From Methanolinea sp. UBA473 (GTDB lineage Archaea; Halobacteriota; Methanomicrobia; Methanomicrobiales; Methanospirillaceae), in the NCBI GenBank assembly GCA_002509495.1, contig DAEV01000003.1:68312-85203 (forward strand): a DNA stretch of 16,892 nucleotides, written 5' to 3'. The notes below the pieces were generated by a model that was not told the origin of the DNA, made no database searches, and was given only the letters and a program-made list of their open reading frames with translations. Below are positions 1 to 6,560 of the stretch, piece after piece (the first letter of the stretch is position 1; each line of letters starts with the position of its first letter). The position numbers and the translations under genes are program-made.

Positions 1-28
1 CAAGGATGCCGGTGGGAGTGCGAGGATG

Positions 29-36
29 CATATATG
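29..36 (+). promoter_or_regulatory. possible TATA box of the sulfur operon
   Basis: The string catatatg resembles an archaeal TATA element and is the only AT-rich box upstream of the first operon gene. Transcription would begin near base 57-60, leaving about 70 bases of leader before the preferred ATG at 131. Placement is uncertain because the window begins only 28 bases upstream. Confidence 0.25.
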
Positions 37-130
37 ACCGGAAAAACAGATGGCTGGGAAATATTTCCCTTATGCGGGAAAACAAACCCAAATCCTTATT
101 TTTGGAAAATTGCAAAGTTCCTGCTCATTC

Positions 131-658
131 ATGCCCACCAGTAACCAGACACGCAAATACCTCTCGGTTCTCGCCCGGCATCCGGCATTCCTGGGAGCCC
201 TTATCGGAATCCTTGCAGCGTTTTCCCAGGCACTGTTGATCAGTGCGGGCGGACCCGAAGCGTACGGATTCTGCGTCGCCTGCCACACCCGTGACCTCGT
301 GAACGGCATGACCAATCTCATCGCCGACACTACCCTTTCCCTTGCCGCCATCTCGAAGAATGCGATCCTTCCCGTGATGAGCGTTACAGGCGTGCTCATA
401 GGGGCGTATCTTGCGGCCCGTGTAAACGGCGAGCATAAAATCAGGCGATCGGACCCGAAGACCCATGTGATCTATTTCCTTTGCGGTATCCTTGTCCTGA
501 ATCTTGCAATGATCTTCGGGGGATGCCCCTACCGTGCAGCACTGCGGACGGGATACGGGGACATCACCGCCCTTCTCTTCATCGCCACGATGGCTATAGG
601 GGTGGTGCTGGGGACTCTGGTGCTGCTGAAAAGGGAAGAAAACAAGGAGGACAATTAG
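131..658 (+). CDS. YeeE/YedE-family membrane protein, N-terminal half-type subunit
   Basis: A hydrophobic protein of about 175 residues with several membrane segments. It matches one half of the YeeE/YedE (DUF395) family, whose full-length members import thiosulfate (E. coli YeeE/TsuA) or are linked to selenium metabolism. The hallmark G-G-C-P-x-R motif is present (Cys about residue 132), and a C-V-A-C motif lies near residues 48-51 just after the first membrane segment. In known transporters, conserved membrane cysteines touch the sulfur substrate. The reading frame is open further upstream to an ATG at 50, but those 27 residues are polar and unlike the family, so ATG 131 is preferred; neither start has a clear ribosome binding site. 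The next gene starts immediately after the stop and encodes the matching half, so the two probably assemble in the cytoplasmic membrane. The substrate is inferred, not shown. Confidence 0.8.
   Translation: MPTSNQTRKYLSVLARHPAFLGALIGILAAFSQALLISAGGPEAYGFCVACHTRDLVNGMTNLIADTTLSLAAISKNAILPVMSVTGVLIGAYLAARVNGEHKIRRSDPKTHVIYFLCGILVLNLAMIFGGCPYRAALRTGYGDITALLFIATMAIGVVLGTLVLLKREENKEDN
644..650 (+). promoter_or_regulatory. strong Shine-Dalgarno site of second YedE gene
   Basis: aaggagg lies inside the end of the preceding gene, eight bases before the ATG at 659. It fixes that start and suggests efficient independent initiation on the second half-transporter, which would help keep the two subunits balanced. 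Confidence 0.7.
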
Positions 659-1183
659 ATGGCAACCGGCATTCTCCCGATGGAAATCGCAGTCTATGCA
701 GTGCCCGTGGTGACTCTTATCCTGGGATTGTTGATCGGGTACCTTGCCCAGCGTTCGGGATACTGCTCGATCGGAGGATTCAGGGATTTTGCCCTCTTTC
801 GCCACACCCGTCTCCTTTCCGGGTACCTGACCCTTATCCTCGCCTCGTTTGCGGGATACCTCCTCTTCTGGTTCCTGGTACCCTCTTCCATGGAACATTT
901 CTTCTGGGCATTTACGAGCGACCTTTTCGTGCCAATCCCCGGCGCTCCTGCCGGCCTTTCCCCTGCTGCATATCTGCTCTTCTCGGCAGTTCCGGGTTTC
1001 CTGATCGGGCTGATCGCGGTCCTTCTCGGGGGATGTCCGATCCGACTGACCGTTATGGCCTCGGAAGGTAGCCTCAAGGCTGCATGGTTTTTTATCGGGA
1101 TGTGTGTCGGATCGATCCTGTTCGCTGCCCTTGTCTCCGGATGGGTAGTAGCGCTCATGAAAACACTCGGGTTTGGTGCCTGA
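659..1183 (+). CDS. YeeE/YedE-family membrane protein, C-terminal half-type subunit
   Basis: A 174-residue integral membrane protein with about five hydrophobic segments. It carries the family signatures R-S-G-Y-C-S-I-G-G-F-R-D (Cys about residue 36) and G-G-C-P-I-R (Cys about 126), typical of YeeE/YedE thiosulfate or selenium-related transporters. Its ATG directly follows the TAG of the preceding half-protein with no spacer and is served by a strong Shine-Dalgarno site, so both are co-translated. The paired G-G-C-P-x-R motifs show that the two proteins are internal-repeat halves of what is elsewhere a single chain of roughly 350-400 residues. Probable role: a membrane channel for a reduced sulfur anion, feeding the DsrE/TusA-type proteins encoded next. 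Family assignment is firm; the transported compound is inferred. Confidence 0.82.
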   Translation: MATGILPMEIAVYAVPVVTLILGLLIGYLAQRSGYCSIGGFRDFALFRHTRLLSGYLTLILASFAGYLLFWFLVPSSMEHFFWAFTSDLFVPIPGAPAGLSPAAYLLFSAVPGFLIGLIAVLLGGCPIRLTVMASEGSLKAAWFFIGMCVGSILFAALVSGWVVALMKTLGFGA

Positions 1184-1205
1184 TCCGCGGGAGTGTCGTA
1201 AATCC

Positions 1206-2393
1206 ATGTCAGGGCAATTATTTTTCCTGTTCTGCGACGCGATCACACCCGAACGGTTGCGCTGGGTCAGGGATTGCATACAATGCGGCGACCGGGACGA
1301 CCCCATCTCCCACGGGAAGGAACGCGCAGTGCCCTGCACGCTTTACCTGACCGGAGATTCCCTTTTTTCCCTCGTCGAGCCTGCAACCCGGGAGATATGG
1401 AGCGAACTCTCCTGCAACCCGCACCTCCGCATCGTCCTGGACGGCAATGAGCTGAAGTTGCACGGCCTCCTGGAGATCGCTGCCTCCGGTTTTCCCGATG
1501 CAATAATTACGCCAGGAGAAGAAAAGCCGGATCCTTTCTTTGGGAGAGTCGTATCCGATCTTGGGCAGCAACAGTCCGGGCGGGGGTCGATGGGATTTCT
1601 CCTCTGCACAGGACCGTACATGAGCCGGATCCCGGTTTTTGCATTGAGGTTCCTGGAAACTGCCCTTGTTGCAGGTTTTTCTCCGGAACTCTATGCATAC
1701 CTCGATGGCGTCCATGTGGTGCACAACGGGCAGAGACCAACAGAATTCGAAAACATCGGGAAGGGTATTGCCCGGCTTACCGATCTGGCCGTGCAGAAGG
1801 GGAGAACTCCCTGGTTCTCCGCCTGCTCACGGTGTTCCGCGGCCAGGGGATATTATCTCCAGAATCCTGCGACAGGGATTTGCGAGGCTTCATCCTGTAT
1901 CAGTGCGATGACCATCCGCAATCTGAAGGAGATCCTGGGAAGGTTTCCCTCCCCACATCCGGTTCTGTCCCAGGCGTGCGGCGGTGCCCTGCCCCACAAT
2001 GCGGATGATGCCCCGTCTCTTGTCGTATTCATCACCAGGGCACCATACTATTCGGAATGGACGTTTGGCGGAGTTTCGCTTGCAATCGCAGCTGCGATGG
2101 GAGGGATCTCCACAACCGTCGTCTTCATCGAGCAGGGGATCTATTCGGTGATCGGTACCCACCAGGTCGGATCGGGAGAAAAAATCTTCAATGTCCAGGA
2201 AATGATCGAGGCAACCTCCGATGTCCCGGACCTGCGCTTTGTCGTACATGCCCCGTCGCTCTTTTCCCGGGGCATTGGGAACGATACGGCGCTTCCCGGA
2301 GTCATGCCGGTTGGGGATGACGACCTGTCGGGGATCGTCCGCGGAGGGTCGGAGCCGAATACTATTCGTAGTACCAGGATCTTGTTATTCTAG
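1206..2393 (+). CDS. three-domain DsrE-family protein (fused sulfur-relay protein)
   Basis: A soluble protein of 395 residues that reads as three successive DsrE/DsrF-like alpha/beta domains: about residues 4-100 (starting Q-L-F-F-L-F-C-D), 130-255 (starting M-G-F-L-L-C-T-G) and 275-370 (L-V-V-F-I-T-R-A-P). The middle domain has a cysteine-rich segment (A-C-S-R-C-S-A-A-R-G, then C-E-A-S-S-C). The third ends like DsrF/TusC with G-I-Y-S-V-I-G-T-H-Q. In bacteria, DsrE, DsrF and DsrH (TusDCB) form a complex that passes sulfur on cysteine persulfides; here comparable folds are on one chain. ATG 1206 is chosen because the first beta strand begins right after it, with gggag at 1189-1193 upstream; a TTG at 1173 would overlap the preceding gene. 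It lies 22 bases after the transporter and 15 bases before the TusA-like gene. Exact function unknown. Confidence 0.7.
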   Translation: MSGQLFFLFCDAITPERLRWVRDCIQCGDRDDPISHGKERAVPCTLYLTGDSLFSLVEPATREIWSELSCNPHLRIVLDGNELKLHGLLEIAASGFPDAIITPGEEKPDPFFGRVVSDLGQQQSGRGSMGFLLCTGPYMSRIPVFALRFLETALVAGFSPELYAYLDGVHVVHNGQRPTEFENIGKGIARLTDLAVQKGRTPWFSACSRCSAARGYYLQNPATGICEASSCISAMTIRNLKEILGRFPSPHPVLSQACGGALPHNADDAPSLVVFITRAPYYSEWTFGGVSLAIAAAMGGISTTVVFIEQGIYSVIGTHQVGSGEKIFNVQEMIEATSDVPDLRFVVHAPSLFSRGIGNDTALPGVMPVGDDDLSGIVRGGSEPNTIRSTRILLF

Positions 2394-2408
2394 CATTCGG
2401 GTGAAACA

Positions 2409-2633
2409 ATGAAACCGCAGGAGATCCACGACTTTACCGACCTTACCTGTACCAATCTGATGATAAAACTTAAAATTCTCCTGAAAAGGGCGCAACCCGG
2501 ACATGAGGTGAATTTTTTTGCCACCAGGGAGCAGGTGGATAACACCTGCGCTCCTTTCTCCAACCACGGTTACAGGGTGGAGTGGGAGCAGGCAGCCGGG
2601 AATAAATATAAAGTGGCGATAGGGAGACAATAA
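2409..2633 (+). CDS. TusA/SirA-like small sulfur-carrier protein with variant active site
   Basis: A 74-residue protein with the TusA-like layout: D-L-T-C near residue 16, an amphipathic helix (M-I-K-L-K-I-L-L-K), P-G-H-E-V-N-F-F-A strand, a second Cys in N-T-C-A-P-F, then G-Y-R-V-E-W and a final strand K-Y-K-V-A-I. In standard TusA proteins the cysteine sits in C-P-x-P and carries a persulfide. Here the reading is C-T-N-L, so the cysteine is kept but both prolines are lost. It follows the triple-DsrE gene by 15 bases, with ggtg just before the ATG, and closes the operon. The pairing of a YeeE/YedE channel with a TusA-type partner mirrors TsuA-TsuB (YeeE-YeeD), which supports a sulfur acceptor role. 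Whether the altered site still transfers sulfur is unknown. Confidence 0.65.
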   Translation: MKPQEIHDFTDLTCTNLMIKLKILLKRAQPGHEVNFFATREQVDNTCAPFSNHGYRVEWEQAAGNKYKVAIGRQ

Positions 2634-2733
2634 TCCCCTCCCTCTCATATCCCTCTTTCAACACTCCCTCGGATGAGCAATCACCTTACCCGAATGATTC
2701 CGTTTGGGATTCGGGACAGTCGTGGATTGCCGG

Positions 2734-2741
2734 TATAAATA
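2734..2741 (+). promoter_or_regulatory. TATA box of the DUF1508 gene
   Basis: tataaata lies about 50 bases before the ATG at 2783. The expected start of transcription is near 2762, leaving a short leader of about 20 bases that holds the gaggt ribosome binding site at 2773-2777. Confidence 0.7.
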
Positions 2742-2782
2742 CCATTATTATATCTCCATTTTATCAGAGTTTGAGGTAATGT

Positions 2783-2968
2783 ATGGCAACTGGAAAATTT
2801 GAAGTCTATACGGATAAGGCGGGAAAGTTCCGTTTCCGACTCAAAGCCTCGAACGGTGAGATCATTGCAGTAGGAGAGAGTTACAGCTCCAGGGCTGCCT
2901 GCATGAACGGGATCGAAAGTGTGAAGAAAAATGCCGCGACTGCGACAATTGTGGAAGTAACCGAGTAA
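2783..2968 (+). CDS. DUF1508 / YegP-type (UPF0339) small protein
   Basis: A 61-residue protein that is a single DUF1508 domain: G-K-F-E-V-Y at the start, then F-R-F-R-L-K-A-S-N-G-E-I-I-A, S-Y-S-S-R-A-A-C, and G-I-E-S-V-K-K-N-A-A. This matches the family's 'xGexYxSkxxaxxGIxSVKxNA' pattern. YegP-like proteins often carry two copies; this one has one. The molecular role of the family is not established. The start is secure: gaggt sits five bases before the ATG and a clear TATA box lies upstream. A T6 run at 2990-2995 follows, so the gene seems to be transcribed alone. The strong promoter and good ribosome site suggest substantial expression. Confidence 0.9.
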   Translation: MATGKFEVYTDKAGKFRFRLKASNGEIIAVGESYSSRAACMNGIESVKKNAATATIVEVTE

Positions 2969-2989
2969 TTTCCCATTTTCCTACACAAC

Positions 2990-2995
2990 TTTTTT
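2990..2995 (+). terminator. T-run after the DUF1508 gene
   Basis: Six T residues 21 bases past the stop codon, preceded by another T-rich stretch (attttc). Archaeal RNA polymerase commonly stops at such tracts. Confidence 0.45.
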
Positions 2996-3009
2996 ACCTG
3001 TTTATTAGA

Positions 3010-3178
3010 TTGGATGCCGGATCTATTCATTCAAAAACCCTGGATCCGGACCAATTGACTGGCTTGTCACCTCTATGCCAGGAGGGAAATCCACCTCATT
3101 CGCTCCCGACAACCTGGTTCCTGGCAAGGAATCGGAGGAGATTTTGGGCTTATTGTCTCACGCGCCTCTTTTTTTTTA
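3010..3178 (+). other. structured intergenic region, candidate RNA or leader
   Basis: The 318 bases between 2969 and 3286 hold no gene I can support. Inverted repeats visible by eye are CCGGATC (3017-3023) with GATCCGG (3043-3049), and GCCAGGA (3077-3083) with TCCTGGC (3119-3125), the latter enclosing GGGA (3084-3087) with TCCC (3104-3107). A T9 run at 3169-3177 could end a transcript. Downstream, TGTGGGA (3186-3192) pairs with TCCCGCA (3198-3204). This may be a small RNA, the 3' tail of the DUF1508 transcript, or a leader of the antiporter. No known riboswitch class was recognised. Confidence 0.3.
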
Positions 3179-3185
3179 AGGTGCA

Positions 3186-3204
3186 TGTGGGAACAGCTCC
3201 CGCA
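3186..3204 (+). repeat. hairpin upstream of the antiporter gene
   Basis: TGTGGGA pairs with TCCCGCA (seven pairs, one G-U) around a five-base loop. It sits about 83-100 bases before the antiporter ATG and could fold in its leader, or act as a DNA-binding site near its promoter. Confidence 0.35.
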
Positions 3205-3286
3205 GATATCTATTTTTACATTCGTTCCCGTAGTATCTGTGAATCACCCTCGCCCGCTTCGAGGGATAACCTGACAGAGCGATGCC

Positions 3287-5278
3287 ATGGAACTCACCCT
3301 CCTTTACGATATCTTGATCATCTTCGGGCTCTCCCTCCTGGTTGGCCTCCTCTTCAACCGTATCCGCATCCCGCCCATGATCGGGTTCATCGTAGCAGGG
3401 GTGATCGCCGGGCCCTATGTACTTTCCCTCATAAGGAGCCCCGCCCAGGTGGATCTCCTCGCCGAGATCGGCATCATACTACTCCTCTTCTCCATCGGCC
3501 TCGAATTCTCTTTCCGGCAGTTGTGGGAGATCAAGGAGATCGTCCTGAAGGGGGGGGCCATCCAGGTACTCTTCGCATCAGCCCTCACCATTGCCATTGC
3601 GTTCCTTACCGGTAGCCCCTGGAACGAGGCAGTAGTGCTCGGGTTCGTGGTCTCGCTCTCCAGTACCGCGGTCGTACTCAAAATCCTCCATGACAGGGGG
3701 GAACTGGACAGCCCGCACGGCAGGCTGGCGCTGGGAATCCTGATTTTTCAGGACCTTGTCGCCATCCCGATGATGATGGCCATCCCTTTCCTTGCCCAGG
3801 TGGAAAATGGACTGGGGGACCCGCTCTACCCCGTCCTGGTAAAGGACCTGATCCTGGGAGTGGTTCTCATCGCGGCAGCGAAGTGGGTCATGCCCTGGCT
3901 CCTCTTCCAGGTTGCCAGGACACGGAGCAGCGAGCTATTCTTACTCTTCGTGGTCTCGGTCTGCTTCGGGATCGCATGGCTTGCATCCTTTGCAGGGCTC
4001 TCCCTTGCCATGGGCGCCTTACTCGCCGGGCTTCTCATCTCGGAGTCGGAATTCAGTCACCAGGCTATCAGCAGGATCGTGCCTTTCCGCGATATCTTCA
4101 CGGCATTCTTTTTTGTGTCTATTGGGATGCTGCTCGACGTGGGATTCTTCCTGGACAACCAGGGGCTTGTCCTCTTCTTCCTGGCACTCGTTGTCGCACT
4201 CAAGTTCCTGACCGCGGCGGCAGCGCCGGCCATCCTCGGGTATCCGATGAGGACTATTATCCTGGCAGGGATCGCACTGGCCCAGATAGGGGAATTTTCC
4301 TTTATTATTACCCGGAGCGCCCTTGGATTTGGCATCCTTTCTCATGAGGTGTACCAGGTCTTCCTGATTGTCGCACTCTCCACGATGGCACTCACCCCGT
4401 TCCTCATCTCAACCGGGCCTTCGTTTGCCGGGTACCTGTGTTCCCATACCCTTTTGCAGAGGCTCTTTCCCGCCCGGTGCCGTTGGGTTCCTGAGGGGGA
4501 GCGTGTATCCCGTTCCGGTCACCTTGTGATCATAGGGTACGGGGTGAACGGCCAGAACCTCTCCAGGGCAGCCAGGATGGGAGGGATCACGTATGCAATC
4601 ATCGACATGAACCCCGACTTTGTCCGACGCGCATCCAGGGAAGGGGAACCCATTATTTATGGCGATGCCACCACCGAGGGAGTGCTCGATCATGCGGGAA
4701 TTGAGACTGCCCGCATCGCGGTGGTCGCCATCAACGATCCGGTTGCCACCCGGAGGATCGTGGGGCTTTGCAGGCAGAAAAACCCTGGAATCTTCCTTAT
4801 TGCCCGCACCCGCTACCTCATTGAAGTCCCCGTCCTCCGGGAGATAGGAGCCGACGAGGTCATTCCGGAAGAATTCGAGACATCTGTCGAGATCTTCACT
4901 CGTGTGCTGCAGGAATACGGTATCGCATGGGGGTCGATCGATCGCCTGGTCCAGGACATTCGTGCAAACAGCTACCAGGCACTCCGCAAGGGCATACCTC
5001 CACCCGGCGATACCCTGGAAATTCCCGGCATGGAAGTCAAAGAAGTAACGGTCGGGAATGGGGCCCGGATTGCAGGGGCGACGCTTGGTGGGATTCTCCT
5101 GAAAAAACGGTACGGTGTAACGGTCCTGGCGGTCAGGAGAAACGGGGCCCTGATCCCCCATCCCGACGGTACCTGTGCTATCCATAACGGGGATCTACTG
5201 ATCCTGACAGGGACCACTGAGAAACTGGAGGAGGCCATGCATCTCTTTTCCCCGAAATCTGACGGACAGGAAGAGTAA
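3287..5278 (+). CDS. CPA2-family cation/proton antiporter with TrkA-N and TrkA-C domains
   Basis: A 663-residue protein. Residues 1-385 form a Na+/H+-exchanger-type membrane domain with about a dozen hydrophobic segments and CPA2 hallmarks such as L-F-S-I-G-L-E-F, F-Q-D-L-V-A-I-P and I-S-E-S-E-F. From about 409 a cytosolic TrkA-N (RCK) domain begins with the nucleotide-binding glycine motif I-I-G-Y-G-V-N-G and the strand-ending acidic I-I-D-M-N, continuing to the I-G-A-D-E-V-I-P-E signature near 525. A TrkA-C domain occupies roughly 577-655. The layout is that of KefB/KefC-like K+ or Na+/H+ antiporters, probably gated by a nucleotide on the RCK domain and used for ion and pH balance. The glutathione-linked regulation of bacterial Kef is unlikely in a methanogen. 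The gene stands alone. The ATG has no strong ribosome site. The ion cannot be read from the sequence. Confidence 0.88.
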   Translation: MELTLLYDILIIFGLSLLVGLLFNRIRIPPMIGFIVAGVIAGPYVLSLIRSPAQVDLLAEIGIILLLFSIGLEFSFRQLWEIKEIVLKGGAIQVLFASALTIAIAFLTGSPWNEAVVLGFVVSLSSTAVVLKILHDRGELDSPHGRLALGILIFQDLVAIPMMMAIPFLAQVENGLGDPLYPVLVKDLILGVVLIAAAKWVMPWLLFQVARTRSSELFLLFVVSVCFGIAWLASFAGLSLAMGALLAGLLISESEFSHQAISRIVPFRDIFTAFFFVSIGMLLDVGFFLDNQGLVLFFLALVVALKFLTAAAAPAILGYPMRTIILAGIALAQIGEFSFIITRSALGFGILSHEVYQVFLIVALSTMALTPFLISTGPSFAGYLCSHTLLQRLFPARCRWVPEGERVSRSGHLVIIGYGVNGQNLSRAARMGGITYAIIDMNPDFVRRASREGEPIIYGDATTEGVLDHAGIETARIAVVAINDPVATRRIVGLCRQKNPGIFLIARTRYLIEVPVLREIGADEVIPEEFETSVEIFTRVLQEYGIAWGSIDRLVQDIRANSYQALRKGIPPPGDTLEIPGMEVKEVTVGNGARIAGATLGGILLKKRYGVTVLAVRRNGALIPHPDGTCAIHNGDLLILTGTTEKLEEAMHLFSPKSDGQEE

Positions 5279-5365
5279 GGGACACTTCCGCGAATCTCCG
5301 CCTCCCGTCTTCGCACTCCTCTTCATCACAGTAGTGACGAAAGATCCGTCGTGGAAAGATACGGG

Positions 5366-5371
5366 TTTTTT
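5366..5371 (+). terminator. T-run after the antiporter gene
   Basis: A T6 run about 88 bases past the stop codon, following a G-rich triplet, is the clearest candidate for transcript ending in this gap. Confidence 0.3.
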
Positions 5372-5448
5372 AAGCGCCCTTCGACTGTGCTCTTCTGGCG
5401 AGCAGCAAGATGGCAGTATTTTCGAGATTCCACCTGGGGGTATCAATC

Positions 5449-5457
5449 TATTTAAAA
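5449..5457 (+). promoter_or_regulatory. TATA box of the rubredoxin-flavoprotein gene
   Basis: tatttaaaa lies about 50 bases before the ATG at 5505. Transcription would start near 5480, giving a short leader that contains the gagagga ribosome site at 5492-5498. Confidence 0.6.
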
Positions 5458-5504
5458 TCTCAATACAAATTCCGGATGCCCAGTGACTGGCGAGAGGAAA
5501 GAAA

Positions 5505-6338
5505 ATGCCTTCGTCAACATCCGAAATAAAAAACTCCGCAGTGCCAAATCAGGTAACCGGGTGGAGATGCGTTGTGTGCGAGTTTGTCTTCGAGGGTGTC
5601 GCGCCACCGAAGGGGTGCCCGAGGTGCAGCAGTACATCAAGGGAATTCGTGCCGCTGAAGGATCGTGTCAAACTCACCTACGATGGTGAACCCTTCGATG
5701 TCCTTTTGATCAACGGCAGCACTCACCGCGCCAATAACACGGGATACATGGTGGACCTTGCGGAACAGGAACTTATCGCACGCGGAGTGAGTTATCGCCG
5801 CTACAACTTAACAGAATACACTATCGATCACTGCTGGTGCTGTTATAGCATGAAAGCCGAGTTCTGCACCTATCCGTGCAGGAATCCTTCCGATGACATG
5901 CCTGCATTCCACGAGATGCTGGCGGCATCAAAAGCGGTCATCGTGGCCTCCTCGATCAACTGGAACAATATGTCAGCCAGGCTCAAGGACTTCCTGGACC
6001 GGACCACCTGTATGCAGAACCTCTTCCATCTCAATAAGCAGGGACTCACTCAGGGTAAGATTGCAGGGATACTGATCTGCGGCCACGAGGACGGTGCAAT
6101 CACAACCGCCATGGATATCTACCTCAATTTCCAGCAGATGGGCTACATCCTTGCCCCGTTCGGGATCGCGTTCAGGACCCATGGATCCCAGTTCAACAGC
6201 AGCACGGATGCGGAATTTTTCAGGAACGACGAGATGGTGATCGCCGATACCAAAGGTGTCGTCCGGAACGTGATCGAACTGATGCAGCTGGAGATTGAAC
6301 CGCGTCTTAAAGATAAACTGGTGCCTGTCTCGGAGTGA
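5505..6338 (+). CDS. flavodoxin-fold FMN reductase with N-terminal rubredoxin-like domain
   Basis: A 277-residue soluble protein. Residues 18-50 form a rubredoxin-like knuckle, with Cys22, Cys25, Cys38 and Cys41 in two C-x-x-C pairs (the second G-C-P-R-C), as in the small rubredoxin-like domain of rubrerythrin. Residues 63-260 are an NADPH-dependent FMN-reductase/iron-sulfur-flavoprotein-type domain: an FMN phosphate loop N-G-S-T-H-R-A-N-N-T (70-79), a cysteine-rich segment (Cys110, 112, 113, 121, 125) followed by D-D-M-P, and S-S-I-N-W-N-N-M-S-A-R-L-K-D-F-L-D-R. The spacing differs from the C-x2-C-x2-C-x5-C cluster site of Methanosarcina Isf, so cluster binding is uncertain. Likely role: electron transfer, perhaps in oxygen or oxidative stress defence, with the metal site passing electrons to FMN. 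The ATG has gagagga seven bases upstream and its own TATA box. Confidence 0.85.
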   Translation: MPSSTSEIKNSAVPNQVTGWRCVVCEFVFEGVAPPKGCPRCSSTSREFVPLKDRVKLTYDGEPFDVLLINGSTHRANNTGYMVDLAEQELIARGVSYRRYNLTEYTIDHCWCCYSMKAEFCTYPCRNPSDDMPAFHEMLAASKAVIVASSINWNNMSARLKDFLDRTTCMQNLFHLNKQGLTQGKIAGILICGHEDGAITTAMDIYLNFQQMGYILAPFGIAFRTHGSQFNSSTDAEFFRNDEMVIADTKGVVRNVIELMQLEIEPRLKDKLVPVSE

Positions 6339-6560
6339 AACGGGCGTTGAATCGTGTACCCTATTCCTGGAACCCTTCTGCCAGATCCGCAGTATGGCGA
6401 GAAGGGACTCGGCAGGATCCTTCTTAATCAGGGTTCCGATGATCACTCGGTTCAGGTTGAGGGTTTCCGAAGAAAGCACAGGGCCGGAATACCCGGCATA
6501 CGGATTCGAACGGGCAAGAGACACCCCACTTTGCGGAGGAAGAGAGTCCCTGCTCTTTTC

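Noticed and set aside
125..1339. Long open frame (404 codons) on the minus strand opposite the YedE genes
   Set aside because: It is extremely rich in charged residues, Gly and Cys with no domain, and lies wholly opposite genes with clear family motifs. It is a shadow of GC-rich codon use.
131..2633. Reading the operon as a selenium-metabolism island
   Set aside because: YedE relatives are linked to selenium in some bacteria, but no SelA/SelB/SelD/YedF-like gene or in-frame TGA selenocysteine signal is seen here, and Methanomicrobiales generally lack selenoproteins. A sulfur role is simpler.
3010..3615. Open frame of 201 codons running into the antiporter gene
   Set aside because: It overlaps more than 300 bases of the antiporter in another frame, is Pro/Arg/His-rich and resembles nothing. 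The intergenic part is better explained as noncoding.
6490..6520. tRNA T-arm-like string (cgttcgaatcc on the minus strand)
   Set aside because: The flanking five bases do not pair, and no acceptor, D or anticodon stems can be formed around it.
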